Shown piece by piece: positions 35,769 through 45,088 of a DNA stretch of 64,000 nt (position 1 is its first letter; every line of letters starts with the position of its first letter). A program made the translations under genes and the position numbers. The notes under the pieces are model-generated. The model was not told the origin of the DNA. It was given only the letters and a program-made list of their open reading frames with translations, and made no database searches. Source of the stretch: Treponema sp. (GTDB taxonomy: Bacteria > Spirochaetota > Spirochaetia > Treponematales > Treponemataceae); NCBI GenBank assembly GCA_016297415.1, contig JAEDGQ010000001.1:62001-126000 (forward strand), given 5' to 3'.

Positions 35769-35997
35769 AACCAGGGCAAACGCATTATAACTGATTTTGT
35801 ATTGAAAAATGGCGCAAAGGAGTGAAACGGCTTGCGAAAACACTCGTTTTGTGCTGCCGCGAGAGCGGCAAACGTATATAGTTACAAGCACAAAACGCGT
35901 GTATCATGCTAGCATGCGGTTTCGACAAGACGTTTTCACGACTGGAAGCCATTTTTAGCAGGGAATATATTATAATGCGTTTGCCCTGGAAATAAAA
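35763..35997. mobile_element. 219-bp MITE-like element with 20-bp terminal inverted repeats and 8-bp target duplication
   Basis: CCAGGGCAAACGCATTATAA at 35771-35790 is repeated perfectly as its reverse complement at 35970-35989. Both sides are flanked by the direct repeat AAATAAAA (35763-35770 and 35990-35997), a textbook 8-bp target-site duplication. The 219-bp element has no ORF, so it is non-autonomous. Inside are further nested inverted repeats: AAAATGGC/GCCATTTT, GTTTTGTGC/GCACAAAAC, a stem TGCCGC-GAGA-GCGGCA (35855-35870) and the 12-bp palindrome CATGCTAGCATG (35905-35916). As RNA it would fold into one long branched hairpin. The insertion overlaps the fleN stop codon but keeps it. Confidence 0.85.
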
Positions 35998-36050
35998 CTT
36001 GACCTTAAAGACAAATTGCCTTAATCTTAATAAGTAGTGGGAGGAAAGAT

Positions 36051-36845
36051 ATGATAAACTTTAAGTCCGTCGGCATTTCTGCCGGAATAGGATTTGTTTT
36101 GTCATTTCTGACCGGGATAATTTCAAGAAATGCATTTGGAACTGTTTTAGTTCGTGCGTTGATTTTTGCCTTAGTCTTTGCCGGTATGGCTGCCGGTATA
36201 TCCTTCCTCTATAAAATGTTTCTTTCAGATTCAGGAGAATCTCTCTCTGGTGAGACTTCAGGTTCTGCTTCTACAACTCCTGTAACTGGAAGTAAAGTCG
36301 ATATTGTAGTTTCTGACGAAAATATCGAAGACGATGATTCCGGACCTAAGTTTCATGTAGAAAACAACAGACAGGGGCTTTCTGAAAATCCTGGTGGTTC
36401 TGCTTCTTATGAAACAGCTCCGGTTCAAACAAAAACTCAGGAATTAAATGAATTATCAGCAGAATCTGTTGAAGATGTTCCTGAACAGGAAGCTTCACAG
36501 TCATTTAAACCTGTTTCCCTTGGAAATAGTGAACAGATTCCTGCTATGGATGCAATTAATCCTTCAAATCCAGCTCATCGTACGGAAGGAGACAAACCTC
36601 AGACGGCGGGTAATGGAGCAATTAATTCCGTTGATAATCTGCAGGAATTACCAGAAATTGGTGATTTTACGGATAATAAACAGAATGATGAAAGTGATGT
36701 AATCAGTGACAGTGATTTTGCAAAAAGTTCATCCTCTTCTGGTGCCAGTTCTGCACTTTTTCCAGATGGAATGAATGCAGAGGCAAAAAACACTGATATA
36801 ATGGCTCAGGCTATAAGAACACTATTGTCATCTGACAATAATTAG
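36051..36845 (+). CDS. Unknown membrane protein between fleN and fliA
   Basis: 264 residues. Two adjacent transmembrane helices near the N-terminus (about 6-27 and 33-56) are followed by a long acidic, Ser/Gln/Asn-rich disordered region and a short conserved-looking C-terminal helix (EAKNTDIMAQAIRTLLSSDN). A GGGAGGA ribosome binding site precedes the ATG. No family recognised. Its place between fleN and fliA suggests a motility role. A weak TTGACC (35999-36004) just after the inserted element could be part of a promoter for this gene and fliA. Confidence 0.72.
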   Translation: MINFKSVGISAGIGFVLSFLTGIISRNAFGTVLVRALIFALVFAGMAAGISFLYKMFLSDSGESLSGETSGSASTTPVTGSKVDIVVSDENIEDDDSGPKFHVENNRQGLSENPGGSASYETAPVQTKTQELNELSAESVEDVPEQEASQSFKPVSLGNSEQIPAMDAINPSNPAHRTEGDKPQTAGNGAINSVDNLQELPEIGDFTDNKQNDESDVISDSDFAKSSSSSGASSALFPDGMNAEAKNTDIMAQAIRTLLSSDNN

Positions 36846-36859
36846 TAAGGTAAAAATAT

Positions 36860-37654
36860 ATGGACGAAAATCCACAGGTAGTAAACGATCCGGAAGAAGA
36901 TAAACTCTGGATTGAATTTAAGAACACTAAATCTCCTCAGCTTAGAGACAAGCTTATCAGGCAGTATATGCCTCTCGTTAAATATGTTGCAGGTAAAGTT
37001 TCTGTAGGACTTCCTGCAAGCATGGAATTTGACGATCTGGTAGGCTTTGGACAGTTTGGTCTTCTTGATGCCATTAACAAGTATAATCCTGAAAAGGGCG
37101 TAAAGTTTAAGACTTATGCTGTAACTCGTATCCGTGGTGCAATTTTTGACGAAATGCGTCAGCTTGACTGGGTACCTCGTTCAGTAAGACAGAAAACAAG
37201 AGAAATTGAAGATACAATCAGCGAACTTGAATCAAAGCTTGGACGAACTGCCAGTGATTCAGAAATTGCTAAACATATGAATCTTTCCGAAGAAGAATAT
37301 CATCAGACAATTATGAAGGTTAGTGCTTCCAGTATTATTTCTTTGAATGATGTCTGGAATTCTGGAGATGACGGTGATCATCTTTCTATTGGAGATACAA
37401 TTGAATCTCCTGCCAGCTTAAATCCTGATGTTCAGGTTGAAAGAGAAGAAATAAGAAAGGTTATTATTCAGGCAATTAATGAATTACCAGAGAAAGAAAA
37501 AATGGTAATTGTACTTTACTACCATGAAGACCTTACTTTCAAAGAAATCGGACAGGTTCTTGAAGTTAGTGAATCACGCATTTCACAGCTTCATACAAAG
37601 GCAAATTTAAGATTAAGAGCAAAACTTACAAATTTCAGAAAAGGAATTATGTAA
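36860..37654 (+). CDS. fliA: Flagellar sigma factor FliA (sigma-28, WhiG type)
   Basis: 264 residues with sigma-70 regions 2, 3 and 4 but no region 1.1. Region 2 includes LIRQYMPLVKYVAGKVSVGLP, DLVGFGQFGLLDAINKYNPEKGVKFKTYAVTRIRGAIFDEMRQLDWVPRS; region 4 ends in LTFKEIGQVLEVSESRISQLHTKA. This is the FliA/WhiG group that recognises TAAA-N15-GCCGATAA promoters, two of which are present at 16607-16742. No anti-sigma factor (FlgM) is visible in the window. Confidence 0.96.
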   Translation: MDENPQVVNDPEEDKLWIEFKNTKSPQLRDKLIRQYMPLVKYVAGKVSVGLPASMEFDDLVGFGQFGLLDAINKYNPEKGVKFKTYAVTRIRGAIFDEMRQLDWVPRSVRQKTREIEDTISELESKLGRTASDSEIAKHMNLSEEEYHQTIMKVSASSIISLNDVWNSGDDGDHLSIGDTIESPASLNPDVQVEREEIRKVIIQAINELPEKEKMVIVLYYHEDLTFKEIGQVLEVSESRISQLHTKANLRLRAKLTNFRKGIM

Positions 37655-37673
37655 GCCGTAAACTGGAAATATT

Positions 37674-39644
37674 ATGATAACTTTAGACAATATCAGAAAA
37701 GATTTAGGTGAACTTTTAGAAACTGAAAAAAATCTTAAACATGTAGAAGTTCACGCTGATACTCTGGATGAAGCTCTTGCAGATGCTGCAGTTCAGTTAA
37801 ATACTAAAGTTGTAAACCTGGAATATGAAGTAAAAGAAAAGGGATATGAAGGATTCTTTGGAATCGCAAAAAAACCCTGGACTATTCTTGTTTATCAGAA
37901 TCCTGAAGTTGCTGCTAAAATCGCAAAAGAAAAAGAACTCCAGATGTTCGGAAGCGATATTCTTCAGGATGAAGAAATTAATAACAATAAAGATGGCGAA
38001 TACTTTATCCGTCACTTTGGCTCAGAAATTTTCCTCAAAATCACATTACCAGTTGGAGAAGGTCAGCCTGTTAATTATGGAAACATCATTACAGAACTTG
38101 AGCGTCCTGACACTAAAGACCTGGATGAAAATCTTGTAAAAAAACTTGCAAAAGAAGGTACTAAAAATGAATATGTTAAGATTGGTACTTACACAAGATC
38201 TCCTGCCAACGATGCAATTTTTGTTGTAGACATTACAAAAGATGAATTAAAAGCTACATGTACTATTAATCCTCCTTCTTTAGGTGGAGCAGACATTACT
38301 GTTGAACAGATTGTTACTGCATTAAAAGGTCAGGGAGTTGTTGCCGGTATTTGTGAAGATAAAATCCAGGAACTGGTAGACAGACCTGTATATAACGCTC
38401 CTGTTCTCATTGCAGAAGCAGTTCTTCCAGTTGATGGCCGTGATGCTTATATTGCATATAACTTTGAAACAGACCGTTCAAAACTTCGTGCCAAGGAAGC
38501 TGAAAACGGACAGGTTAACTTTAAGGAACTTAACCTTATTCAGAATGTTGTTGAAGGACAGCCTCTGGCAGTAAAAATGCCTGCAGAAAGAGGACGTTCC
38601 GGTAAAACTCTTTTTGGACGTTATCTTGAAGCAAAAAATGGTAAAGATATACTTCTCCCTTTAGGCAAAAACGTTAAGGTTGATTCTGACGAAAGAACAA
38701 TTCTTGCAGCTACTAACGGACATGTAACACTTGTAAACGATAAAATTAACGTTGAACCAATTATGGAAGTTGACGGTGTTAATATTAAAACAGGTAATAT
38801 TACATTCCTTGGAAGTGTAATTGTTACAGGTAACGTTGAAGACGGATACAACATTAAAGCCAGCGGAAATATTGAAATCAGCGGGGAAGTTGGTGCCAGT
38901 CAGCTTGAAAGTGATGGTGACATAATTGTTGCCCACGGTATTGTTGGTCGTGATGAATGTTCAATCAAGTGTGGTGGTTCTCTTTGGGCGAAATTCATTC
39001 AGAACTCAAAAGTTGAAGTTGAAGAAAATGTTATTGTAAATGACTCAATTATGAATAGCGAAGTTTCTGCGCAGAAAAGAATCATTCTTCGTGGAAAACG
39101 TGCCCAGATTACAGGTGGTCATTTGTTTGCCAGAGAAACTGTTCTTGCCAAAAATATTGGTTCAGCCGGTGGTGGTACAGAAACTGTAATTGAAGTTGGA
39201 ATCGATCCTAGAGCAAAACATCGTCTTGGAGAACTTCTTGATTTACAGACAAATAATGTAAAAGAACTTGAAGAACTGGAACTTAATATTCAGACTCTGG
39301 AAAATATGAAAAAAGTTCGTCGTACAATTCCAAAAGACAAAGAGGAAAGTCTTGTTAAGCTTACAGAAAGACGTGACCAGATTGTTCAGGAGAACGATGA
39401 ATTCAATAAAGAAATTAACCAGATACAGAGTAATCTTCGTGAACTTAAAAACATAGGTAAAGTCTATGCTTCGGGAACAGTTTATTCCGGCGTAAAGATT
39501 TTCGTTCGTGATGAAAAAGATGAAGTTAGAGCTGATGTTAAGAGTGTAACTTTCTATTACGAAGAAGGCTTCGTAAGACGGGGAAAGTTTGAACAGCCTG
39601 ATTTTGATGATGTGAAGGGACCAGATGGCTATTCAACCAATTGA
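37674..39644 (+). CDS. FapA-family protein (DUF342) with N-terminal Jag-like domain
   Basis: 656 residues. Residues about 20-72 match a Jag_N domain (VEVHADTLDEALADAAVQLN...GFFGIAKKPW). The middle carries the FapA/DUF342 fold, and residues about 375-520 form a parallel beta-helix built of short repeats (GSVIVTGNVEDGYNIKASGNIEISGEV). A coiled coil follows (about 525-590). FapA influences flagellar assembly and polar recruitment in other bacteria; the protein is also linked to polymer-forming cytoskeletal folds. The 20-bp overlap with the next gene and the location right after fliA support a motility role. Confidence 0.82.
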   Translation: MITLDNIRKDLGELLETEKNLKHVEVHADTLDEALADAAVQLNTKVVNLEYEVKEKGYEGFFGIAKKPWTILVYQNPEVAAKIAKEKELQMFGSDILQDEEINNNKDGEYFIRHFGSEIFLKITLPVGEGQPVNYGNIITELERPDTKDLDENLVKKLAKEGTKNEYVKIGTYTRSPANDAIFVVDITKDELKATCTINPPSLGGADITVEQIVTALKGQGVVAGICEDKIQELVDRPVYNAPVLIAEAVLPVDGRDAYIAYNFETDRSKLRAKEAENGQVNFKELNLIQNVVEGQPLAVKMPAERGRSGKTLFGRYLEAKNGKDILLPLGKNVKVDSDERTILAATNGHVTLVNDKINVEPIMEVDGVNIKTGNITFLGSVIVTGNVEDGYNIKASGNIEISGEVGASQLESDGDIIVAHGIVGRDECSIKCGGSLWAKFIQNSKVEVEENVIVNDSIMNSEVSAQKRIILRGKRAQITGGHLFARETVLAKNIGSAGGGTETVIEVGIDPRAKHRLGELLDLQTNNVKELEELELNIQTLENMKKVRRTIPKDKEESLVKLTERRDQIVQENDEFNKEINQIQSNLRELKNIGKVYASGTVYSGVKIFVRDEKDEVRADVKSVTFYYEEGFVRRGKFEQPDFDDVKGPDGYSTN

Positions 39645-39957
39645 TTTACAGACAATGTATTCTCAAATGAACAATGTGGCTAAAACTGTTGCTGTACAGC
39701 AGCAGGGAGGGCAGCTTACACAGGCTATGCAGGAAGCACAGCGTGTTCAGCAGAACTCAGAACAGGCAGCCCAGGTTCATAAAGCAGCTGACTCAGAATC
39801 TAAATCCGGCCAGGTAAACAAAGATGGTCATGACTCTCAGGAATACAATTCTCAGGGAAACAAAAAAAGGAAACAGGAAGAAGAACAGCTCACTGAAACA
39901 AAGACTGTAAAGCTTAGGGAAGCACACCTGGGAAATCACATTGATATAATGGGTTAA
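39625..39957 (+). CDS. Small Gln-rich unknown protein
   Basis: 110 residues, starting within the end of the FapA gene, with GGGA 8 bp upstream. Rich in Gln, Glu, Lys and Ser; predicted mostly helical and disordered (MYSQMNNVAKTVAVQQQGG, then a KKRKQEEEQ run). The C-terminus LREAHLGNHIDIMG looks ordered. I do not recognise it. The overlap places it in the flagellar operon; similar small proteins follow fapA in other treponemes, which is recollection rather than a search result. Confidence 0.65.
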   Translation: MAIQPIDLQTMYSQMNNVAKTVAVQQQGGQLTQAMQEAQRVQQNSEQAAQVHKAADSESKSGQVNKDGHDSQEYNSQGNKKRKQEEEQLTETKTVKLREAHLGNHIDIMG

Positions 39958-39959
39958 GT

Positions 39960-40691
39960 ATGATTGGTATAGCAGTCCTTGCATTTTTTCTTATAGTTTT
40001 AAATATCATCTTGTGGATGGTTTTTCTCAAAAAATTTAAGAATCTTTTTTCTACCGATGACATTATTTCATCTACACGTCTAGAAGTTAAAAGAATGATT
40101 GAAGATGTTGACCGTGCCACTGTTAAAGACATGGATATCATTGAAAGTCAGATAAAACAGTTAAAAAGTATAATTGCTGAAGCTGACAGACATGTTGCAA
40201 TGGCAAGATCTGAACTTGAACGTCAGTCAAAAGCTTATAACCTGCAGACTTATACCAGTAGCGAAATGAAGAAGAGGCTGGATGTAGTATCTCAGTCTGA
40301 ATTTCAGCCTCGCAATCCTGCTTCTACAGCTGTTTCTGCCTATTCCCGTATATCAGACGGTCTGAAACAGGATGAATCATATTCCATCACTTCTGAAGGA
40401 TCCTTATATTTAAATAAGGAAAGTTCACAAATAAATGAAGAATCAAAAGAAAAAGTAATAAGTTCTCCTTCCGGTACACAGTTTACTGTTTATGAAGAAG
40501 GTGCATCTGTTGCAAAAATTCCACAACTGGGACCAAAAGTAACTTTTGCCGATAATCCTGTTAAGCCAAAAAAAGACATAAATCAGCAGATTCGTGAGCT
40601 TGATGAACAGGGATATTCTCAGGAAGAAATCGCCACCCAGCTCCAGCTCACCATAACTGAAGTTCAATTCTCCCTTGATATGGGCCTTTAA
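39960..40691 (+). CDS. Membrane-anchored coiled-coil protein with C-terminal HTH-like motif
   Basis: 243 residues. N-terminal transmembrane helix (about 3-23), a coiled coil (about 45-95), a Ser-rich disordered stretch, and a C-terminal helix-turn-helix-like segment (IRELDEQGYSQEEIATQLQLTITEVQFSL). This layout matches DUF2802/DUF6115-type proteins found next to flagellar genes in Firmicutes and spirochetes. The helix-turn-helix probably mediates protein contact rather than DNA binding because the protein is membrane-anchored. It begins 2 bp after the previous gene and ends the operon. Confidence 0.7.
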   Translation: MIGIAVLAFFLIVLNIILWMVFLKKFKNLFSTDDIISSTRLEVKRMIEDVDRATVKDMDIIESQIKQLKSIIAEADRHVAMARSELERQSKAYNLQTYTSSEMKKRLDVVSQSEFQPRNPASTAVSAYSRISDGLKQDESYSITSEGSLYLNKESSQINEESKEKVISSPSGTQFTVYEEGASVAKIPQLGPKVTFADNPVKPKKDINQQIRELDEQGYSQEEIATQLQLTITEVQFSLDMGL

Positions 40692-40754
40692 TTTTTTTTT
40701 CTGAAATTTATTTAATTTTTTTCCTGATTTTCCTCAATGTAATGAATTGTTATT

Positions 40755-40782
40755 TTATCAATTCAATTTTTTATGTTATTAT
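40755..40782 (+). promoter_or_regulatory. Likely promoter of the V-ATPase operon
   Basis: TTATCA at 40755-40760 and TATTAT at 40777-40782 are 16 bp apart in an AT-rich 144-bp gap, about 54 bp before the first gene, which has a GAGAGG ribosome binding site at 40825-40830. Moderate matches only. Confidence 0.4.
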
Positions 40783-40835
40783 TTAAAGTGATAATTATTT
40801 TCAATAATTAACATTTTATATATAGAGAGGTTAGC

Positions 40836-41447
40836 ATGGACACCCAGGTTGAAGAATTGATCGACAGGATCAAGAAAGATGGCGTTGACGCAGCTGAAAA
40901 CTCTGCTTCAGAAATAATTTCGCAGGCTGAAAAAGAAGCTGAAAAAATTATTTCTAATGCAAAAGCAGAAGCAGAAAAAATCCTTAAACAGGCAAAAGAA
41001 GAAAATGCCCGTATGGAAAAAGCTAGTGAAGACGCTATTAAACAGGCTGGCAGAAATCTTCTTCTTGCCTTCAGAGACAGCATCACAAAAGAACTCTCAG
41101 CTCTTGTAAGCGATGAGGTTTCAAAAACTTATTCAAAAGATATGCTTTCCAAACTCATTCCAGAAGTAATAAAAGAATGGGCAAAGAATACATCAGCAGA
41201 AGATGTTTCTGTACTTCTTAATGAAAAAGACCTTGCAGAAGTTGAATCAGGACTTAAGGCAGCCCTTAAAGCTGAAATTGCAAAGGGCCTTACACTTAAA
41301 GCTGACAATTCAATCAGCAATGGTTTCCGTATTGGAGTAAAAGACGGTGCAGCATTCTATGATTATTCAGCTGAAGCTGTAGCAGAATTATTCAGTGCAT
41401 ACCTTAATCCTAAGGTTTCTGCATTAATGAAAGAGGCGGCTAAATAA
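40836..41447 (+). CDS. atpE: V-type ATPase subunit E
   Basis: 203 residues. A long N-terminal amphipathic helix (ASEIISQAEKEAEKIISNAKAEAEKIL) forms the peripheral stalk, and the C-terminal domain caps the A/B head. First gene of the operon E-DUF2764-A-B-D-I-K, the order known from T. pallidum and Borrelia. The stop codon abuts the next GTG. Confidence 0.88.
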   Translation: MDTQVEELIDRIKKDGVDAAENSASEIISQAEKEAEKIISNAKAEAEKILKQAKEENARMEKASEDAIKQAGRNLLLAFRDSITKELSALVSDEVSKTYSKDMLSKLIPEVIKEWAKNTSAEDVSVLLNEKDLAEVESGLKAALKAEIAKGLTLKADNSISNGFRIGVKDGAAFYDYSAEAVAELFSAYLNPKVSALMKEAAK

Positions 41448-41993
41448 GTGAGTAATCAGTATTATCTTTTGGCACAGCTGCCATCTTTCACTGTTACAGA
41501 TGAAAAAACAGCTTTGCCAATTACAGAAGAATACTTTTATGATCTTTGTTCTCGTTTTCTTGACGCAAAAAGCCTGAATCAGCTTAAAAATCTTTCTCTT
41601 GAACCTCCAAGAGAAAAGACTCCAACAGGTTCAGTGCTGCTTGACAGCTGGTACGATTGTGAACGTAATTTAAGACTTGCTTTAGCTCAGATACGTGCAC
41701 TTCGTATGAATAAAAAATTTGATGTTGAAAACGAAAGCTTTCCTCCTGAAGTAATTCAGGCAGCACGTACTGCTACAGGAATGGACAGCCCTTTAGCGGC
41801 TGAACAGTTTCTTAATCAGTACAGATTAAATCTGCTGAACAGTATTCGTCCTCAAGACGAGTTTTCTATTGATGCCGTTTATTTATATGGTCTCAAATTA
41901 AAACTTGCTTTAAGGATGAAGAAGTTTAACGCAGAAAAAGGTATGGCTTCTTATCACAAAATTTACGATTCAATTCTCAAAGGAGAAGAATAA
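41448..41993 (+). CDS. DUF2764 protein of the spirochete V-ATPase operon
   Basis: 181 residues from a GTG that directly follows the atpE stop. The sequence opens SNQYYLLAQLPSFTV and is mainly helical with an RNLRLALAQIRALRM segment. It matches the DUF2764 family, always located between subunits E and A in spirochete V-ATPase operons. No subunit C or F gene is present here, so this protein may provide the missing central-stalk adaptor; that role is inferred from position and helical character. Confidence 0.82.
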   Translation: MSNQYYLLAQLPSFTVTDEKTALPITEEYFYDLCSRFLDAKSLNQLKNLSLEPPREKTPTGSVLLDSWYDCERNLRLALAQIRALRMNKKFDVENESFPPEVIQAARTATGMDSPLAAEQFLNQYRLNLLNSIRPQDEFSIDAVYLYGLKLKLALRMKKFNAEKGMASYHKIYDSILKGEE

Positions 41994-43757
41994 ATGACGG
42001 ATACAAAAGGAAAGGTTGTCGGCGTAAATGGTAACATGGTTTCTGTTGAATTTGACGGAACCATTTCCATGAACGAAGTTGCCTATGTTAAAGTAGATGA
42101 TTCTAGCCTGAAAAGTGAAGTAATCCGTATTCGCGGAAACGTTGCTCAGCTTCAGGTTTACGAAATGACAAAAGGAATTAAAGCAGGGGATTCAGTTGAA
42201 TTTACTGGAGACCTTCTTTCTGCAGAACTTGGACCTGGTCTTCTTGGACAGGTTTATGATGGTCTTCAGAATCCACTTCCATTGCTTGCAGAACAGGCAG
42301 GATGGTTCCTTGAAAGAGGTATTTATGTTAATCCTCTTGACCGTACAAAGAAATGGTCTTTTACACCAACAGCTAAACCAGGTGATGTATTAAAAGCCGG
42401 TGAATATGTTGGTACAGTTCCGGAAGGACCATTCACTCATAAAATTTTTGTACCATTCTATCTGCTTGGTTCATATACAGTAAAATCTGTAAAACCAGCC
42501 GGAGAATATACACTTGAAGATAAAATTGCTGTTCTTACAGACGAAAAGGGTAAAGATGTTGAAATTGGACTTTCTTTCCGCTGGCCTGTAAAACGTGCAG
42601 TTAACTGTTATGCAGAACGCCTTGCTCCAACAGAAACAATGGTTACTAAGGTTCGTCTTATTGATACATTCTTCCCTGTTGCCAAAGGTGGTACATATTG
42701 TATTCCTGGTCCATTCGGTGCCGGTAAGACTGTATTGCAGCACACAACTTCAAAATACGCAGATGTTGACATTGTAATCATCGCTGCCTGTGGTGAACGT
42801 GCCGGTGAAGTTGTAGAAACACTTACAGAATTCCCGGAACTTAAAGATCCTAAAACAGGCAAATCATTGATGGAACGTACAATCATTATTTGTAACACAT
42901 CATCAATGCCAGTAGCTTCCCGTGAAGCTTCTGTTTATACATCAGTTACACTTGCTGAATATTATCGTCAGATGGGACTTAATGTTCTTCTTCTTGCAGA
43001 TTCAACATCCCGCTGGGCTCAGGCTCTCCGTGAAATGTCTGGACGTCTTGAAGAAATTCCTGGCGAAGAAGCTTTCCCGGCTTATATGGAATCTTACATT
43101 GCTGCATTCTACGAACGTGCAGGTCAGGTTCGTCTTCCTGACGGATCAAAAGGTTCTGTAACAATTGGTGGTACAGTTTCTCCAGCCGGCGGTAACTTTG
43201 AAGAACCAGTAACACAGGCTACACTGAAAGTAGTTGGTGCTTTCCATGGTCTTTCACGTGCCCGTTCTGATGCACGTAAATATCCTGCAATCGATCCTAT
43301 TCAGTCCTGGTCAAAATATACAGGTATTATTCCTGCAGAAAAAGTGAATTACTGTTTTGGTATCATGCGCAAAGGTGTTGATGTAGGTTCTATGATGAAA
43401 GTAGTAGGTGAAGAAGGTACTTCTCTTGAAGATTATCTTGTTTACCTGAAAGAAGAAATGCTTGATGCAGTTTACTTCCAGCAGAACTCATTCGATGCAG
43501 TTGATGCAAATGCTACTGTAGAAAGACAGATTTATGACCTTGATAAACTTATTTCAATTCTTGGTTCGGAATTTGATCTTTCAGACAAAGATGAAGCTCG
43601 TACTTATTTCAACCAGCTCCGTCAGAAATTTATTGACTGGAACTATGCTGAAGACAAGAGCGATGCATTCAACAAAATTGAAAAAGAAATTGATGAACTT
43701 TATGCTTCTAAAAACGGTAAACTTACTGCTGAAGCAGAAGCAATTTTAAAGGCATAG
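41994..43757 (+). CDS. atpA: V-type ATPase catalytic subunit A
   Basis: 587 residues. Walker A GPFGAGKT at 239-246, the A-subunit-specific insertion upstream of it (about 110-190), and the arginine-finger region SRSDARKYPAID. This is the nucleotide-hydrolysing head subunit. AAAGGAG sits 8 bp before the ATG, which abuts the preceding stop codon. Confidence 0.97.
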   Translation: MTDTKGKVVGVNGNMVSVEFDGTISMNEVAYVKVDDSSLKSEVIRIRGNVAQLQVYEMTKGIKAGDSVEFTGDLLSAELGPGLLGQVYDGLQNPLPLLAEQAGWFLERGIYVNPLDRTKKWSFTPTAKPGDVLKAGEYVGTVPEGPFTHKIFVPFYLLGSYTVKSVKPAGEYTLEDKIAVLTDEKGKDVEIGLSFRWPVKRAVNCYAERLAPTETMVTKVRLIDTFFPVAKGGTYCIPGPFGAGKTVLQHTTSKYADVDIVIIAACGERAGEVVETLTEFPELKDPKTGKSLMERTIIICNTSSMPVASREASVYTSVTLAEYYRQMGLNVLLLADSTSRWAQALREMSGRLEEIPGEEAFPAYMESYIAAFYERAGQVRLPDGSKGSVTIGGTVSPAGGNFEEPVTQATLKVVGAFHGLSRARSDARKYPAIDPIQSWSKYTGIIPAEKVNYCFGIMRKGVDVGSMMKVVGEEGTSLEDYLVYLKEEMLDAVYFQQNSFDAVDANATVERQIYDLDKLISILGSEFDLSDKDEARTYFNQLRQKFIDWNYAEDKSDAFNKIEKEIDELYASKNGKLTAEAEAILKA

Positions 43758-43773
43758 GTCGGAGGTGATTTAG

Positions 43774-45069
43774 ATGAATAAAGTTTACAGCAAAATTGAA
43801 TCAATCACTGGTTCCGTAATTACAGTAAAAGCTGAAGGCGTTAGATATAACGAACTTGCAGAAATCACAACACGGTTTGGTAAATCCCTTGCCGAAGTAA
43901 ATAAAATCGACGGTGACATTGTTTCACTTCAGGTTTTTGCCGGTGGTCGTGGTGTTTCAACAGGTGATCAGATTCGCTTCCTTGGACACGATATGCAGGT
44001 TTCTTTCAGCGAAGATCTTCTTGGACGTATTTTCAATGGTTCTGGTGAACCTCGTGATAATGGTCCAACTCTTGCAGAAAACCTTAAACCAATTGGTGGA
44101 CCTTCTGTTAACCCGTCAAAACGTATTCTTGCAGAGCGTATGATGCGTACAAACATTCCGATGATTGATATGTTCAATACACTGGTTGTTTCTCAGAAGC
44201 TTCCAATTTTCTCTATCTCTGGTGAACCATACAACCAGCTCCTGGCACGTATTGCCATGCAGGCAGAAGCTGATGTAATCGTTCTCGGTGGTATGGGACT
44301 TAAATACGATGACTTCCTTTACTTTAAGAAAACTCTTGAAGAAGGCGGTTCATTGAGCAAGACTGTTATGTTTATTCATACAGCAGCTGATCCAACAGTT
44401 GAATGTATGAAAATTCCTGATATGTCTCTGGCTGTTGCAGAACAGTTTGCCCTTCAGAATAAGGATGTTCTTGTTCTTCTTACAGATATGACTTCTTATG
44501 CTGATGCCATGAAGGAAATTGCCATTACACAGGAACAGGTTCCATCAAACCGTGGTTATCCTGGCGATTTGTATTCTCAGCTCGCAGCCCGCTATGAAAA
44601 GGCAGTAGATTTCGATAATGCCGGTTCTGTTACAGTTCTTGCTGTTACAACAATGCCTGGTGATGACGTTACTCATCCTGTTCCTGATAACACTGGTTAC
44701 ATTACAGAAGGTCAGTATTATCTTAAAGGCGGACGTATTGAACCATTTGGTTCTCTTTCTCGTCTTAAGCAGAATGTAAACGGTAAAACTCGTAAAGATC
44801 ATCGTGCCCTTATGGATGCTATGATTCGTCTTTATTCATCATACAAAGACACACTGGAAAAGAAATCCATGGGCTTTATGATGTCTAACTGGGATGAAAA
44901 GCTCCTTAAATACGGTGCTATGTTCGAAAAAGAAATGATGGATCTTTCAGTAAACATTTCTCTGGAAGGTGCTCTTGATCTTGGATGGAAAATTCTTTCT
45001 GACTGTTTCGAAAAAGACGAAACAGGTATTAAGTCTGAATTAATCACAGAATTCTGGCCAAAAAACTAA
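43774..45069 (+). CDS. atpB: V-type ATPase subunit B
   Basis: 431 residues, the non-catalytic head subunit; the P-loop is replaced by [12 protein letters not shown], as usual for B subunits, while [18 protein letters not shown] B signatures are present near the C-terminus. Its ribosome binding site GGAGGTGAT (43761-43769) is the strongest in the operon. Confidence 0.97.
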   Translation: MNKVYSKIESITGSVITVKAEGVRYNELAEITTRFGKSLAEVNKIDGDIVSLQVFAGGRGVSTGDQIRFLGHDMQVSFSEDLLGRIFNGSGEPRDNGPTLAENLKPIGGPSVNPSKRILAERMMRTNIPMIDMFNTLVVSQKLPIFSISGEPYNQLLARIAMQAEADVIVLGGMGLKYDDFLYFKKTLEEGGSLSKTVMFIHTAADPTVECMKIPDMSLAVAEQFALQNKDVLVLLTDMTSYADAMKEIAITQEQVPSNRGYPGDLYSQLAARYEKAVDFDNAGSVTVLAVTTMPGDDVTHPVPDNTGYITEGQYYLKGGRIEPFGSLSRLKQNVNGKTRKDHRALMDAMIRLYSSYKDTLEKKSMGFMMSNWDEKLLKYGAMFEKEMMDLSVNISLEGALDLGWKILSDCFEKDETGIKSELITEFWPKN

Positions 45070-45088
45070 GTATAGCGGAGTAGATTGA

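Noticed and set aside
35771..35989. Riboswitch or tRNA-like structure
   Set aside because: No known riboswitch core or tRNA cloverleaf could be drawn; perfect terminal repeats and the flanking duplication explain the region better as an inserted element.
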